From contig NZ_JARYGY010000001.1 of assembly GCF_029906345.1 (NCBI RefSeq), positions 284,851-348,850 on the forward strand: a DNA stretch of 64,000 nucleotides, written 5' to 3'. This stretch comes from Aquimarina mycalae (GTDB taxonomy: Bacteria > Bacteroidota > Bacteroidia > Flavobacteriales > Flavobacteriaceae). The notes beneath the pieces are model-generated. The model was not told the DNA's origin and ran no database searches. It saw only the letters and a program-made list of their open reading frames with translations. The translations under genes were made by a program, and so were the position numbers. Of the stretch, positions 46,501 through 56,013 are shown piece by piece. Every line of letters begins with the position of its first letter. Position 1 is the first letter of the stretch.

Positions 46501-48636
46501 ATGACCAGAAGAAACATTCAACATATTACACTAAAATCAGAAAATTACGATTCTAATACTCCGTTAGAAAACAAAACATTCACCACTTCTGAAGGAATTG
46601 ATATAAAATCAATATATAACGAGAAAGACATTCAAGATTTTGACCATATTGATTTTGCCGCTGGAATCCCACCATATTTGCGAGGTCCATATTCTACTAT
46701 GTATGTACGAAGGCCATGGACAATAAGACAATACGCTGGATTCTCTACAGCAGAAGAAAGTAACGCTTTCTATCGTAGAAATCTTGCAGCAGGTCAAAAA
46801 GGTTTGTCCGTTGCTTTTGACCTAGCAACGCATCGCGGCTATGATAGTGATCATGAAAGAGTATTTGGAGATGTAGGAATGGCTGGAGTTGCCATAGATA
46901 GCGTAGAAGATATGAAGGTACTTTTTGATCAAATACCTTTGGATAAAATGTCTGTTTCTATGACAATGAATGGAGCTGTATTACCGATAATGGCTTTTTA
47001 TATTGTTGCTGCAGAAGAACAAGGAGTAGAGAAAAAATTGCTATCAGGAACCATTCAAAATGACATCCTGAAAGAATTTATGGTTCGCAACACATACATC
47101 TACCCTCCTACTCCTTCTATGAGAATCATAAGTGATATTTTTAAATATTGCTCTAAAAACATGCCTAAGTTTAATCCTATTAGTATTTCTGGATACCATA
47201 TGCAAGAAGCAGGAGCTACTTGTGATATTGAATTAGCATATACCTTGGCAGATGGATTAGAATATATTAGAAAAGGAATTGAAGCTGGTCTAGATGTCGA
47301 TTCCTTTGCTCCTAGGTTGTCATTTTTCTGGGCGATAGGAATGAATCATTTTATGGAGGTTGCAAAAATGCGAGCAGCTAGAATGCTCTGGGCTAAATTG
47401 ATTAAACAATTCAATCCTAAAAATCCGAAATCCCTAATGCTTAGGACTCATTGCCAAACAAGTGGATGGAGTTTAACGGCTCAAGATCCTTTTAACAATG
47501 TAGCCAGAACATGTATTGAAGCTAGTGCTGCCGCTTTTGGAGGTACGCAAAGCTTACACACTAACGCATTAGACGAAGCAATCGCATTACCAACCGATTT
47601 CTCTGCAAGAATTGCCAGAAATACCCAAATATATCTTCAGGAAGAAACACAGATTAACAGAACTGTAGATCCTTGGGCTGGAAGTTATTATGTAGAATCC
47701 TTAACCAATGACATTGCCGAAAAAGCCTGGAAACTTCTTGAAGAAGTCGAAGAATTAGGAGGAATGACTAAAGCCATTGAAGCTGGAATCCCTAAAATGC
47801 GAATTGAGGAAGCTGCCGCACGTAAACAAGCAAGAATAGACAGTGAACAAGATGTAATTATTGGTGTAAATAAGTTTGTTCTCGAAGAAGAAGAACATAT
47901 CTCAACGTTAAAAGTAGACAATAATGCGGTAAGAAATCAGCAAATTGATGGGCTGAAAAAAGTCAAAAATTCTAGAAATGAAAAGGCTGTACAAGAAGCT
48001 CTTAATGCATTAACTAAAGCAACCAAAGATGATCATGAAAATTTATTAGCTTTAGCAGTAAATGCAGCTCGATTAAGAGCTACATTAGGAGAAATAAGTA
48101 GCGCATTAGAAAAAGAATTTGGAAGATATAAAGCAGAAATAAAATCATTTACTGGAGTGTATGCCAAGGAAATAAAAAACGATGAGTCTTTTAATAAAGC
48201 AAGAGAATTAGCAAATCAATTTGCTGAACTTGAAGGTCGAAGACCAAGAATAATGATTGCTAAAATGGGGCAAGACGGTCATGATCGTGGTGCTAAAGTG
48301 GTAGCAACCAGTTATGCTGACGTAGGTTTTGATGTAGATATTGGCCCCTTATTTCAAACGCCAATTGAGGCTGCAAAACAAGCGGTCGAAAACGATGTAC
48401 ACATTGTAGGAGTATCTTCTTTAGCAGGAGGTCATAAAACATTAGTTCCTCAGATTATTGCTGAGTTAAAAAAATATCAAAGAGAAGATATTATGGTTAT
48501 CGTCGGTGGCGTAATTCCTCCCGATGATTACGATTTCTTATTTCAAGAAGGAGCTGTAGCAATATTTGGTCCTGGAACCAAAATTAGTGATGCAGCAATT
48601 ACCATTCTTGATATTTTGATTTCAACGTTTGAGTAA
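46501..48636 (+). CDS. mutB: Methylmalonyl-CoA mutase large subunit
   Basis: The ATG at 46501 ([12 protein letters not shown]) fits the family; the frame continues upstream to 46420 without support. The 711-residue product has the TIM-barrel part ([59 protein letters not shown]) and the C-terminal B12 domain with DGHDRGAKV, whose His594 is the lower cobalt ligand, and the GGVIPPDDY loop. With MutA it converts methylmalonyl-CoA and succinyl-CoA in propionate metabolism. The upstream terminator suggests its own promoter. Confidence 0.95.
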   Translation: MTRRNIQHITLKSENYDSNTPLENKTFTTSEGIDIKSIYNEKDIQDFDHIDFAAGIPPYLRGPYSTMYVRRPWTIRQYAGFSTAEESNAFYRRNLAAGQKGLSVAFDLATHRGYDSDHERVFGDVGMAGVAIDSVEDMKVLFDQIPLDKMSVSMTMNGAVLPIMAFYIVAAEEQGVEKKLLSGTIQNDILKEFMVRNTYIYPPTPSMRIISDIFKYCSKNMPKFNPISISGYHMQEAGATCDIELAYTLADGLEYIRKGIEAGLDVDSFAPRLSFFWAIGMNHFMEVAKMRAARMLWAKLIKQFNPKNPKSLMLRTHCQTSGWSLTAQDPFNNVARTCIEASAAAFGGTQSLHTNALDEAIALPTDFSARIARNTQIYLQEETQINRTVDPWAGSYYVESLTNDIAEKAWKLLEEVEELGGMTKAIEAGIPKMRIEEAAARKQARIDSEQDVIIGVNKFVLEEEEHISTLKVDNNAVRNQQIDGLKKVKNSRNEKAVQEALNALTKATKDDHENLLALAVNAARLRATLGEISSALEKEFGRYKAEIKSFTGVYAKEIKNDESFNKARELANQFAELEGRRPRIMIAKMGQDGHDRGAKVVATSYADVGFDVDIGPLFQTPIEAAKQAVENDVHIVGVSSLAGGHKTLVPQIIAELKKYQREDIMVIVGGVIPPDDYDFLFQEGAVAIFGPGTKISDAAITILDILISTFE

Positions 48637-48637
48637 T

Positions 48638-48669
48638 TTTAAAATACTATGCGCGCATAGTATTTTAAA
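48638..48669 (+). terminator. Perfect 32-bp palindrome after mutB
   Basis: A palindrome with centre GCGCGC (TTTAAAATACTATGCG and its complement) begins two bases after the mutB stop. As RNA it would fold to a 14-bp stem with a GCGC loop, and it is flanked by T and A runs. A terminator is likely; a protein-binding site is also possible. Confidence 0.65.
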
Positions 48670-48719
48670 TATAATTTGTAACTTTCACCAAAATAATGAT
48701 ATTAATATAATAAAGAGAT

Positions 48720-49601
48720 ATGAGCTATACTGATAAAATGCTTCGTGATGGAGCGCTAGAAGGAAAAAACATTGTAGTTACTGGAGGTGGTAGTGGATTA
48801 GGTAAATCAATGACCAAGTACTTCTTAGAACTTGGGGCAAAAGTCGCTATTACATCTCGTAATCTAGAAAAGTTACAAGGTACTGCAAAAGAACTTGAAG
48901 CAGAAACAGGAGGCACTTGTCTCCCACTTCAATGTGATGTTAGACATTATGATCAGGTAGAATCCATGAGAGATCAGGTGATAGCAGCTTTTGGAACTGT
49001 AGATATATTATTAAATAATGCCGCAGGGAATTTTATCTCACCAACAGAACGTTTATCAGCCAATGCTTTTGATACAATTATAGATATTGTTTTAAAAGGA
49101 ACCAAAAACTGTACGCTTGCATTTGGTAAGCATTGGATAGACACCAAATATCAAAATACAAATGTTCTTAATATCGTGACAACATATGCCTGGACTGGGT
49201 CTGCGTATGTTGTACCAAGTGCAACTGCTAAGGCAGGTGTGTTAGCAATGACAAGATCTCTTGCTGTAGAATGGGCAAAGTATGGTATGCGTTTTAATGC
49301 TATTGCTCCTGGACCTTTTCCGACAAAAGGAGCTTGGGATAGATTATTGCCAGGTGATATGAAAGATCAATTTGATCTTTCAAAAAAAGTACCACTAAAG
49401 CGTCTTGGAGAGCATCAAGAATTAGCAAATTTAGCGGCCTATTTAGTTTCTGATTTTTCAGCCTATGTTAATGGTGAAGTGATAACGTTAGATGGTGGTG
49501 AATGGCTTAAAGGAGCTGGACAATTCAACTTATTGGATCAAGTTCCTGAACAAATGTGGGACATGTTAGAAGCGGCAATTAGAGCTAAAAAAGGAAAGTA
49601 A
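48720..49601 (+). CDS. SDR oxidoreductase, 2,4-dienoyl-CoA reductase type
   Basis: A 293-residue short-chain dehydrogenase. The nucleotide loop is TGGGSGLGKS, the NNAAGNF motif and the catalytic block YAWTGSAYVVPSATAKAG with SAxAKAG are as in 2,4-dienoyl-CoA reductases, as is the NAIAPGPFPTKGAWDRLLP lid. It would reduce dienoyl-CoA with NADPH during unsaturated fatty acid breakdown. It follows mutB by 83 bases past a palindrome. Confidence 0.88.
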   Translation: MSYTDKMLRDGALEGKNIVVTGGGSGLGKSMTKYFLELGAKVAITSRNLEKLQGTAKELEAETGGTCLPLQCDVRHYDQVESMRDQVIAAFGTVDILLNNAAGNFISPTERLSANAFDTIIDIVLKGTKNCTLAFGKHWIDTKYQNTNVLNIVTTYAWTGSAYVVPSATAKAGVLAMTRSLAVEWAKYGMRFNAIAPGPFPTKGAWDRLLPGDMKDQFDLSKKVPLKRLGEHQELANLAAYLVSDFSAYVNGEVITLDGGEWLKGAGQFNLLDQVPEQMWDMLEAAIRAKKGK

Positions 49602-49627
49602 TTACATCATAAAAAGTAAAATTAAAG

Positions 49628-49668
49628 AAACTGGATACCAATGTTATACACTGGCATCCAGTTTTTTT
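49628..49668 (+). terminator. Terminator after the SDR gene
   Basis: AAACTGGAT and CCA pair with TGG and ATCCAGTTT around one A-C mismatch, loop about 11 bases, followed by a long T run (49661-49669). Confidence 0.8.
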
Positions 49669-49881
49669 TATCAAGCATAGGGTAACATTTATTCAATAAA
49701 TGACACTTATTAAAAGGTAATCATCAATAATATTTAAAATCAAATAGTGAATGTTTATTAAAAAACGTTAAACACACGCTAATTAGGATTCAACTTAGAA
49801 ATTAAACCATACATTCTAATGTATTTGGTATATTTAATTCTACGCTTATAGTATTTTTTTTAAGTATAACTAAAAAATTAG

Positions 49882-49910
49882 TTGAATCTTATAAGTTTTA
49901 CCTATTTTTG
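49882..49910 (+). promoter_or_regulatory. Promoter of the M16 protease gene
   Basis: TTG (49882-49884), 18 bases, then TATTTTTG (49903-49910) fits the Bacteroidota -33/-7 pattern, 47 bases before the ATG. The gap 49669-49881 before it is AT-rich and holds no gene I can support. Confidence 0.55.
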
Positions 49911-49956
49911 AGATTATTACTAATATTAATATATAACTCACGCAAATTATCAGTCA

Positions 49957-52812
49957 ATGAAAGGAAAAACAATTTTCAGCGCATGTATTGGAGCTTTTTT
50001 ATGCAGCATTCCATTTACATCCATTGCTCAAACGACTACAAACAAGGAGCTTGGTGCCCCTATCAATGTTAAAAATGAGGATAAAATCCCAGTAGATCCT
50101 AACGTAAAAGTAGGAAAATTAGATAATGGACTTACCTATTATATTCGTAACAATGGAAAACCAGAAGACAAAGTAGAATTAAGACTTGTGGTAAACGCAG
50201 GGTCTATTTTAGAAAATGAAAATCAGCTTGGTTTGGCTCACTTCATGGAGCACATGAACTTTAATGGAACGAAAAATTTCAAAAAGAATGATCTTATAGA
50301 TTATCTACAAACCATTGGTGTTAAGTTTGGTGCGGATTTAAACGCATATACAAGTTTTGATCAAACCGTATACATATTACCTATACCTAGTGATGATCCT
50401 GAAAAATTAGAAAAAGGATTTCAAATCATTGAAGACTGGGCTCATAACGCAGAGTTGACTGAAGAAGCTATTGATGGAGAAAGAGGAGTTGTACTTGAAG
50501 AATATAGATTGGGTAAGGGAGCGAATGAAAGAATGCTTCAAAAATACTTACCAATAATCGCATACAATTCTAAATATTCTGAGAGATTACCAATTGGTAC
50601 TAAAGAAGTGTTAGAAAACTTTAAATACGAAGATGTAAGAAGCTATTATAAAGATTGGTATAGACCAGATTTAATGTCTGTTGTTGCTGTAGGAGATCTA
50701 GATGTTGCTACCTTAGAGCAAAAAATCAAAGATCATTTTAGTGGTATCAAAATGCCTAAAAACCCTAAAAAAAGGGAAACGTATGACACTCCTAATCATG
50801 AGGAAACTTTAATAGCTGTAGTTTCGGATAAAGAAGCTTCTAATTCTATTGTAAGATTAATCTATAAAGACAGAGAAGTTACAGAGCCAATGAGCACTGT
50901 TGGAGATTACAGAAAAGATCTAGTAGAAGGAGTGTTTAGTCAGATGATGAATAATCGTCTTAATGAATTAAGAAATAGCCCTAACCCTCCATTTGTATTT
51001 GCTGGAAGCAGTCATAGTGGAACTTTTGCAAGAAACAGAGAAGCATACCAATCATTTGCGTTAACTTCGGAAACAGGACAATTAAATGCACTAAAGACAA
51101 TTCTTCAGGAAAACAAAAGAGTTCAGAAATATGGATTTAAAGCTGGTGAACTAGAACGTGCTAAAAAAGACATTACTGCACGTTGGGACAAACAGTTTAA
51201 GGATAAGGACAAAAGAGAATCTTCTCGAATTATTGGAGAATACATCAACAATTACTTACAACAAGAACCTATTCCAGGAATAGAATGGGAGTATAAATAT
51301 ACAATGTCTCAATTGCCAACAATCTCTCTTGAAGAAGTAAACGGTCTGATTAAAGACTTTTTACATGATGACAATAGAGCTGTTGTAATGACTGGACCTG
51401 AGAAAGAAGGTTTAAAGCAGGTTACAAAAGAAGAGATTCTAACTTTATTAAAAGAAGTAGAAACTTCTGACATAGAAGATTACAAAGATGAAAAAGTTCG
51501 TGAGAATCTTATAGAAAAAATGCCTACTGCAGGAAAAATAGTTTCTTCAAAAAATAATGAAAAATTAGGGTTTACAGTTTTAGAATTAAGCAACGGAGCT
51601 AAAATTACTTACAAGAAAACTGACTTTAAAAATGATGAGATTTTATTTTCTGCATATAGTTACGGAGGAAGCTCTTTGTATACTGATGAAGACTATTTAC
51701 AAACCGCATACGGTAGCGGAAGCGTATCTCAAACAGGTTTAGGTGGTTTATCACTAAATGATATGGACAAAGTAATGTCTGGTAAAATTGTAAGACTAAG
51801 GCCATATATCGGTGGTATATCAGAAGGGTTTAATGGAGCCACTACACCTAAAGATTTAGAATCATTGTTTCAACAAGTATACTTATACTTTACTGACGTA
51901 AACAAAGATGAAGAAGCTTTTAGATCAGATCTAGAAAAGCAAAAAGGTTTTTTAGCAAATTATCTATCTAACCCTCAAAATTATTTCCGTGAAGAGTTTA
52001 GTAAATTTCAATATGGAAAAAGTCCAAGATATACTGGCTTTCCAACTGCAGAAAAATTAGACGGAACTAATTATGAGCTTGCATATCAAAAATACAAAGA
52101 AAGATTTGCTGGAGCTGGTGGTTTCAATTTCTATTTTGTAGGAAATATTGATGAAGCAAAACTAAAAGAATATGCAGAAAAGTATATAGCTAGCTTACCA
52201 GATACTGGTAAAGGTGAAACCTATAAAGTTTCTGATTTCAGACCGTTATCTGGTGCACACGAGAAAACAATATACAAAGGTAAAGACCCTAAAAGTGCTG
52301 TGAATATTATCTGGAGAGGTGAAACGGAATATAGTAAATCAGAAGATTTAGCAATGCAAGCTTTAGGAGAAATCCTTACGATTAAATTAATCGAAAAACT
52401 TCGTGAAGATGAAGGTGGCGTATACGGTGTTGGTGCCAGAGGTGGCTTAAACAAATTAGCGTATGGAAATTATAGCTTTAGTATTAGCTTTCCTTGCGGA
52501 CCTGAAAACGTTAAAAAACTAACAGATGCCGCTATCGCAGAGGTAAAAACTGTGATTACTCAAGGACCAACAGATAAAGATCTTGCTAAAATCAAAGGAT
52601 CTAGATTACTAGATTATAAAGAAAAAAGCAAACAAAATAGGTTTTGGTTAAGTAATCTTCAAAGTGCTGATTACGAACAAACCCCAATGGAAAGTGGAGA
52701 AAGTTATACTGAGACTATCAATAAGCTATCAAAGCAGGATGTACAGAATGTTGCCAAAAAGTATCTAGATAAAGGATATATTTTAGGTGTATTAATGCCA
52801 GAAAAAGAATAA
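49957..52812 (+). CDS. M16-family zinc metalloprotease (two-domain, exported)
   Basis: A 951-residue protein with a signal peptide (ends TSIAQ) and four M16 half-domains in two pairs, the usual long form. The inverted zinc motif is HFMEH with His95, Glu98 and His99, and Glu175 in DGERGVVLEEYR is the third ligand. The second half has no HxxEH and is the inactive regulatory half, normal for the family. It should degrade peptides in the periplasm or outside the cell. It stands as a single gene with its own promoter and terminator. Confidence 0.93.
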   Translation: MKGKTIFSACIGAFLCSIPFTSIAQTTTNKELGAPINVKNEDKIPVDPNVKVGKLDNGLTYYIRNNGKPEDKVELRLVVNAGSILENENQLGLAHFMEHMNFNGTKNFKKNDLIDYLQTIGVKFGADLNAYTSFDQTVYILPIPSDDPEKLEKGFQIIEDWAHNAELTEEAIDGERGVVLEEYRLGKGANERMLQKYLPIIAYNSKYSERLPIGTKEVLENFKYEDVRSYYKDWYRPDLMSVVAVGDLDVATLEQKIKDHFSGIKMPKNPKKRETYDTPNHEETLIAVVSDKEASNSIVRLIYKDREVTEPMSTVGDYRKDLVEGVFSQMMNNRLNELRNSPNPPFVFAGSSHSGTFARNREAYQSFALTSETGQLNALKTILQENKRVQKYGFKAGELERAKKDITARWDKQFKDKDKRESSRIIGEYINNYLQQEPIPGIEWEYKYTMSQLPTISLEEVNGLIKDFLHDDNRAVVMTGPEKEGLKQVTKEEILTLLKEVETSDIEDYKDEKVRENLIEKMPTAGKIVSSKNNEKLGFTVLELSNGAKITYKKTDFKNDEILFSAYSYGGSSLYTDEDYLQTAYGSGSVSQTGLGGLSLNDMDKVMSGKIVRLRPYIGGISEGFNGATTPKDLESLFQQVYLYFTDVNKDEEAFRSDLEKQKGFLANYLSNPQNYFREEFSKFQYGKSPRYTGFPTAEKLDGTNYELAYQKYKERFAGAGGFNFYFVGNIDEAKLKEYAEKYIASLPDTGKGETYKVSDFRPLSGAHEKTIYKGKDPKSAVNIIWRGETEYSKSEDLAMQALGEILTIKLIEKLREDEGGVYGVGARGGLNKLAYGNYSFSISFPCGPENVKKLTDAAIAEVKTVITQGPTDKDLAKIKGSRLLDYKEKSKQNRFWLSNLQSADYEQTPMESGESYTETINKLSKQDVQNVAKKYLDKGYILGVLMPEKE

Positions 52813-52833
52813 TTTTAAATAATTATTCACTCC

Positions 52834-52866
52834 AAAGGCCATCTGTAACAACGGATGGCCTTTTTT
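52834..52866 (+). terminator. Terminator after the M16 protease gene
   Basis: AAAGGCCATCTGT (52834-52846), loop AACA, ACGGATGGCCTTT (52851-52863), then a T run. It separates the protease gene from parA. Confidence 0.88.
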
Positions 52867-52946
52867 ATTAAACACTGTTAATATTTTTCATTTTTATAAT
52901 GTATAATTAATTGTATTTTTATCGCTTAAAATCCAAATCTCCCCCA

Positions 52947-53711
52947 ATGGGTAAAATAATAGCGATTGCCAATCAAAAAGGAGGCGTAGGTAAAACTACC
53001 ACTTCTGTAAACTTAGCAGCTTCTCTAGGAGTATTAGAGAAAAAAGTATTACTAATAGATGCAGATCCTCAAGCCAATGCGACTTCAGGGTTAGGTCTAG
53101 ATGTAGAAAGTATTGAAAAAGGAACCTATCAGATCCTAGAACATACGATTAAGCCAACAGAAGCTATATTAGAAACTAATTCTCCTAATGTAGATATAAT
53201 TCCCGCACATATTGATCTTGTGGCTATAGAAATTGAACTAGTAGACAAGGATCAAAGAGAATATATGCTGAAGAAAGTAATTACTGATCTTAAGTCAGAA
53301 TATGATTATATTTTAATCGATTGCGCACCTTCTCTTGGACTTTTAACTCTTAATGCGCTTACAGCCTCGGATTCAGTTATTATTCCTATTCAATGTGAGT
53401 ATTTTGCATTAGAAGGGCTAGGAAAACTATTAAACACTATCAAAAGTGTTCAAAAAATACATAATCAACACCTTGATATCGAAGGATTATTACTTACAAT
53501 GTATGATTCAAGATTACGATTATCAAATCAGGTAGTTGAAGAGGTGCAAAAACACTTTAATGAAATGGTATTTAAAACAATCATTCAGCGAAATATTCGT
53601 TTAAGTGAAGCACCTAGTTATGGCGAAAGTATAATTAATTATGACGCAGCTAGTAAAGGTGCCAGCAATTACTTAAGTTTGGCCCACGAGATTATAAAGA
53701 AAAATAGTTAA
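52947..53711 (+). CDS. parA: ParA-family chromosome-partition ATPase
   Basis: The ATG at 52947 gives MGKIIAIANQKGGVGKTTTS with the deviant Walker A (Lys11, Lys16), and a protein of 254 residues; the longer frame from 52911 has no support. ILIDCAPSLG is the switch region, and PIQCEYFALEGL and RNIRLSEAPSYG are typical of the chromosomal Soj type. It works with ParB bound near the origin. It is followed six bases later by parB. Confidence 0.95.
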   Translation: MGKIIAIANQKGGVGKTTTSVNLAASLGVLEKKVLLIDADPQANATSGLGLDVESIEKGTYQILEHTIKPTEAILETNSPNVDIIPAHIDLVAIEIELVDKDQREYMLKKVITDLKSEYDYILIDCAPSLGLLTLNALTASDSVIIPIQCEYFALEGLGKLLNTIKSVQKIHNQHLDIEGLLLTMYDSRLRLSNQVVEEVQKHFNEMVFKTIIQRNIRLSEAPSYGESIINYDAASKGASNYLSLAHEIIKKNS

Positions 53712-53717
53712 TGATTC

Positions 53718-54623
53718 ATGGCGAAGGCAACAAAAAAACAAGCTTTAGGTAGAGGTTTATCAGCACTACTCAAAGATCCCGAAAATGATATTAAATCAGC
53801 AGAAGATAAAAATGCTGATAAAGTAGTTGGAAATATTATAGAACTAGATCTTAATAGTATTGAAGTTAATCCATTTCAACCACGTACTAGTTTTAATGAT
53901 GAAACACTACAAGAACTTGCTACATCCATCAAGGAAATAGGAGTTATTCAACCAATTACTGTTCGTAAATTAGATTTTGACAAGTATCAGTTAGTAAGTG
54001 GAGAACGACGTTTTCGTGCTTCTAAATTAGTAGGCTTAAAAACAATTCCTGCTTATATCAGAATTGCTAATGATCAAGAGTCATTGACAATGGCATTGGT
54101 AGAAAATATTCAGCGTCAGGATTTAGATCCAATAGAAATTTCATTGTCCTATCAACGATTAATTGATGAGATCAAACTAACTCAAGAACAGTTGAGTGAT
54201 CGTGTAGGTAAAAAAAGATCTACGATTGCTAATTACCTTAGATTATTAAAGTTAGACCCTATCGTACAAACAGGAATCAGAGATGGTTTTATCTCTATGG
54301 GGCACGGTAGAGCGCTTATTAATATTACTGATCAGCAACAACAGCTTGATATTTACGAAAAAATTATTGGAGATTCTTTATCTGTTCGTAACACAGAGAA
54401 ATTAGTTAGGTCTTTAAATAACAAAGAAGAAAATCCAAACACTGAAAAAACTAAAGATAAGGCTCCTCAATATATTCTAAAAGGAATTAAGGATTTCTCA
54501 GAATATTTTGGAGCAAAAATTGATGTGAAGGTTTCCAGTAACGGACGAGGGAAGTTAATAATCCCATTTTCTTCTGAAGAAGATTTTAAACGCCTAAAGA
54601 AACTTATCAATAGTGAAAACTAA
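53718..54623 (+). CDS. parB: ParB-family partition protein
   Basis: A 301-residue protein: basic N-terminus (KATKKQALGRGLSALL, ParA-stimulating), the ParB CTPase core with PFQPR, the GERRFRA motif and TMALVENIQRQDLDP, an HTH (LTQEQLSDRVGKKRSTIANYL) and a C-terminal dimer domain. It binds parS and loads SMC. No parS-like TGTTTCACGTGAAACA was found in this window. It overlaps the next gene by 11 bases. Confidence 0.95.
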   Translation: MAKATKKQALGRGLSALLKDPENDIKSAEDKNADKVVGNIIELDLNSIEVNPFQPRTSFNDETLQELATSIKEIGVIQPITVRKLDFDKYQLVSGERRFRASKLVGLKTIPAYIRIANDQESLTMALVENIQRQDLDPIEISLSYQRLIDEIKLTQEQLSDRVGKKRSTIANYLRLLKLDPIVQTGIRDGFISMGHGRALINITDQQQQLDIYEKIIGDSLSVRNTEKLVRSLNNKEENPNTEKTKDKAPQYILKGIKDFSEYFGAKIDVKVSSNGRGKLIIPFSSEEDFKRLKKLINSEN

Positions 54624-55218
54624 TTCCTTTTATATCATTTTGTTCCTATTCTTTTGTGTTCATTATACTTTTTCTCAGGAAGAAAACAATGATGGAGAAC
54701 TAAAAGTGGTTACTGAAGAAGTAGCTGTTAAAAAGAAGAAAAAAAAGAACAAAAAATTACGACCATATGAACCTTTGGCGCCTGCTCGTGCTGCCTTCTA
54801 TTCTGCAATACTGCCTGGTTTAGGTCAAGCATATAATGGAAAGTATTGGAAAATACCTATTGTATATGGTGCTCTTGGTGCTGGTGTCTATTTTTATAAA
54901 TTCAATAATGATCAATATACTGAAGCTCGTGATTTTTATAAAAACAGATTAGCGGGACTTCCTGATGACATTAATAATAGATTGAGTGTTCTAAGTAATG
55001 AACAATTAATTGATCGACAACGTCGATTTAAAAGAGATCAAGAACTATCTATACTTATTACTGTAGGATTGTATGTATTAAACATTATAGATGCCAATGT
55101 AACGGCTCATTTGCAGCAGTTCAACGTGTCTAAAGACTTATCTTTTAAACCCAATATACATTTTAACGAATTTGATGCCACTCCTAGTTACGGAATGTCT
55201 CTGAATTATAGTTTTTAA
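54613..55218 (+). CDS. DUF5683-type membrane/secreted protein
   Basis: A 201-residue protein with GTG start inside the end of parB. A signal peptide (ends YTFSQ) is followed by a lysine run (KKKKKKNKK) and a segment with ARAAFYSAILPGLGQAYNGKYWK, the hallmark of DUF5683, then one or two membrane helices and a C-terminal beta part. The function is unknown, but the parB-DUF5683-dapB order is common in this family of bacteria. Confidence 0.82.
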   Translation: MKTNSFYIILFLFFCVHYTFSQEENNDGELKVVTEEVAVKKKKKKNKKLRPYEPLAPARAAFYSAILPGLGQAYNGKYWKIPIVYGALGAGVYFYKFNNDQYTEARDFYKNRLAGLPDDINNRLSVLSNEQLIDRQRRFKRDQELSILITVGLYVLNIIDANVTAHLQQFNVSKDLSFKPNIHFNEFDATPSYGMSLNYSF

Positions 55219-55247
55219 ATTTTATAACCAACAACCATTAAGAAAAT

Positions 55248-55946
55248 ATGAATATTGCTCTTTTAGGATATGGCAGAATGGGTAAAACCATTGAAAAAAT
55301 AGCAACAGATAGAGGGCACACCATTGTGCTTAAAGTCGATAAAGATGATCTAGATTATGACGTGTCTATTGCAGATGTAGCTATTGATTTCAGTATCCCA
55401 ACCGCAGCTGTTGACAATATCACCAAGTGTTTTAACTCTGGAGTACCCATTGTCTCTGGAACTACTGGTTGGCTGGATCATTACGATGAGATTATAGCAT
55501 TATGCAAAGAAAAAAAAGGTGGGTTTATATATGCATCGAACTATAGCCTAGGTGTTAATTTATTTTTCGAATTAAATAAAAAACTTTCTAAAATGATGAG
55601 TCAAGTTGATGGCTATGATATCAATATGGAAGAAATTCATCATACTCAAAAATTAGATGCTCCAAGTGGAACGGCAATTACATTGGCAGAAGGAATTATC
55701 GAGAATACGAATAAGGATTCTTGGCAATTAAATGAAGGGAATGATAATACAATACCTATCATTGCCAAACGTATTGAGAACGTTCCTGGTACGCATACAG
55801 TAACGTATGCATCCGCAGTGGACGACATAGAAATTAAACATACAGCTCATAATCGTCAAGGATTTGCTCTTGGTGCTGTTGTAGCCTCAGAATGGTTACA
55901 TGGTAAAACAGGGGTTTTTGGAATGAAAGACGTTTTAGGGTTGTAA
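55248..55946 (+). CDS. dapB: 4-hydroxy-tetrahydrodipicolinate reductase
   Basis: A 232-residue enzyme of lysine and diaminopimelate synthesis. It shows the Rossmann start ALLGYGRMGKTI, FSIPTA, GTTGW, the catalytic block EIHHTQKLDAPSGTA and the GxHT segment VPGTHTVTY with HTAHNRQGFA. Slightly shorter than the E. coli enzyme but typical of Bacteroidota. It stands in the parAB-lepB cluster. Confidence 0.94.
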   Translation: MNIALLGYGRMGKTIEKIATDRGHTIVLKVDKDDLDYDVSIADVAIDFSIPTAAVDNITKCFNSGVPIVSGTTGWLDHYDEIIALCKEKKGGFIYASNYSLGVNLFFELNKKLSKMMSQVDGYDINMEEIHHTQKLDAPSGTAITLAEGIIENTNKDSWQLNEGNDNTIPIIAKRIENVPGTHTVTYASAVDDIEIKHTAHNRQGFALGAVVASEWLHGKTGVFGMKDVLGL

Positions 55947-56013
55947 AATGAATAGATTAAAAAGTGTAACACTTTTATAGTAAGCTACACTTATACTAAA
56001 AACATAAAAAATA

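Noticed and set aside
52947..54623. parS site near parAB
   Set aside because: No TGTTTCACGTGAAACA or one-mismatch version was seen here, so no site is claimed.
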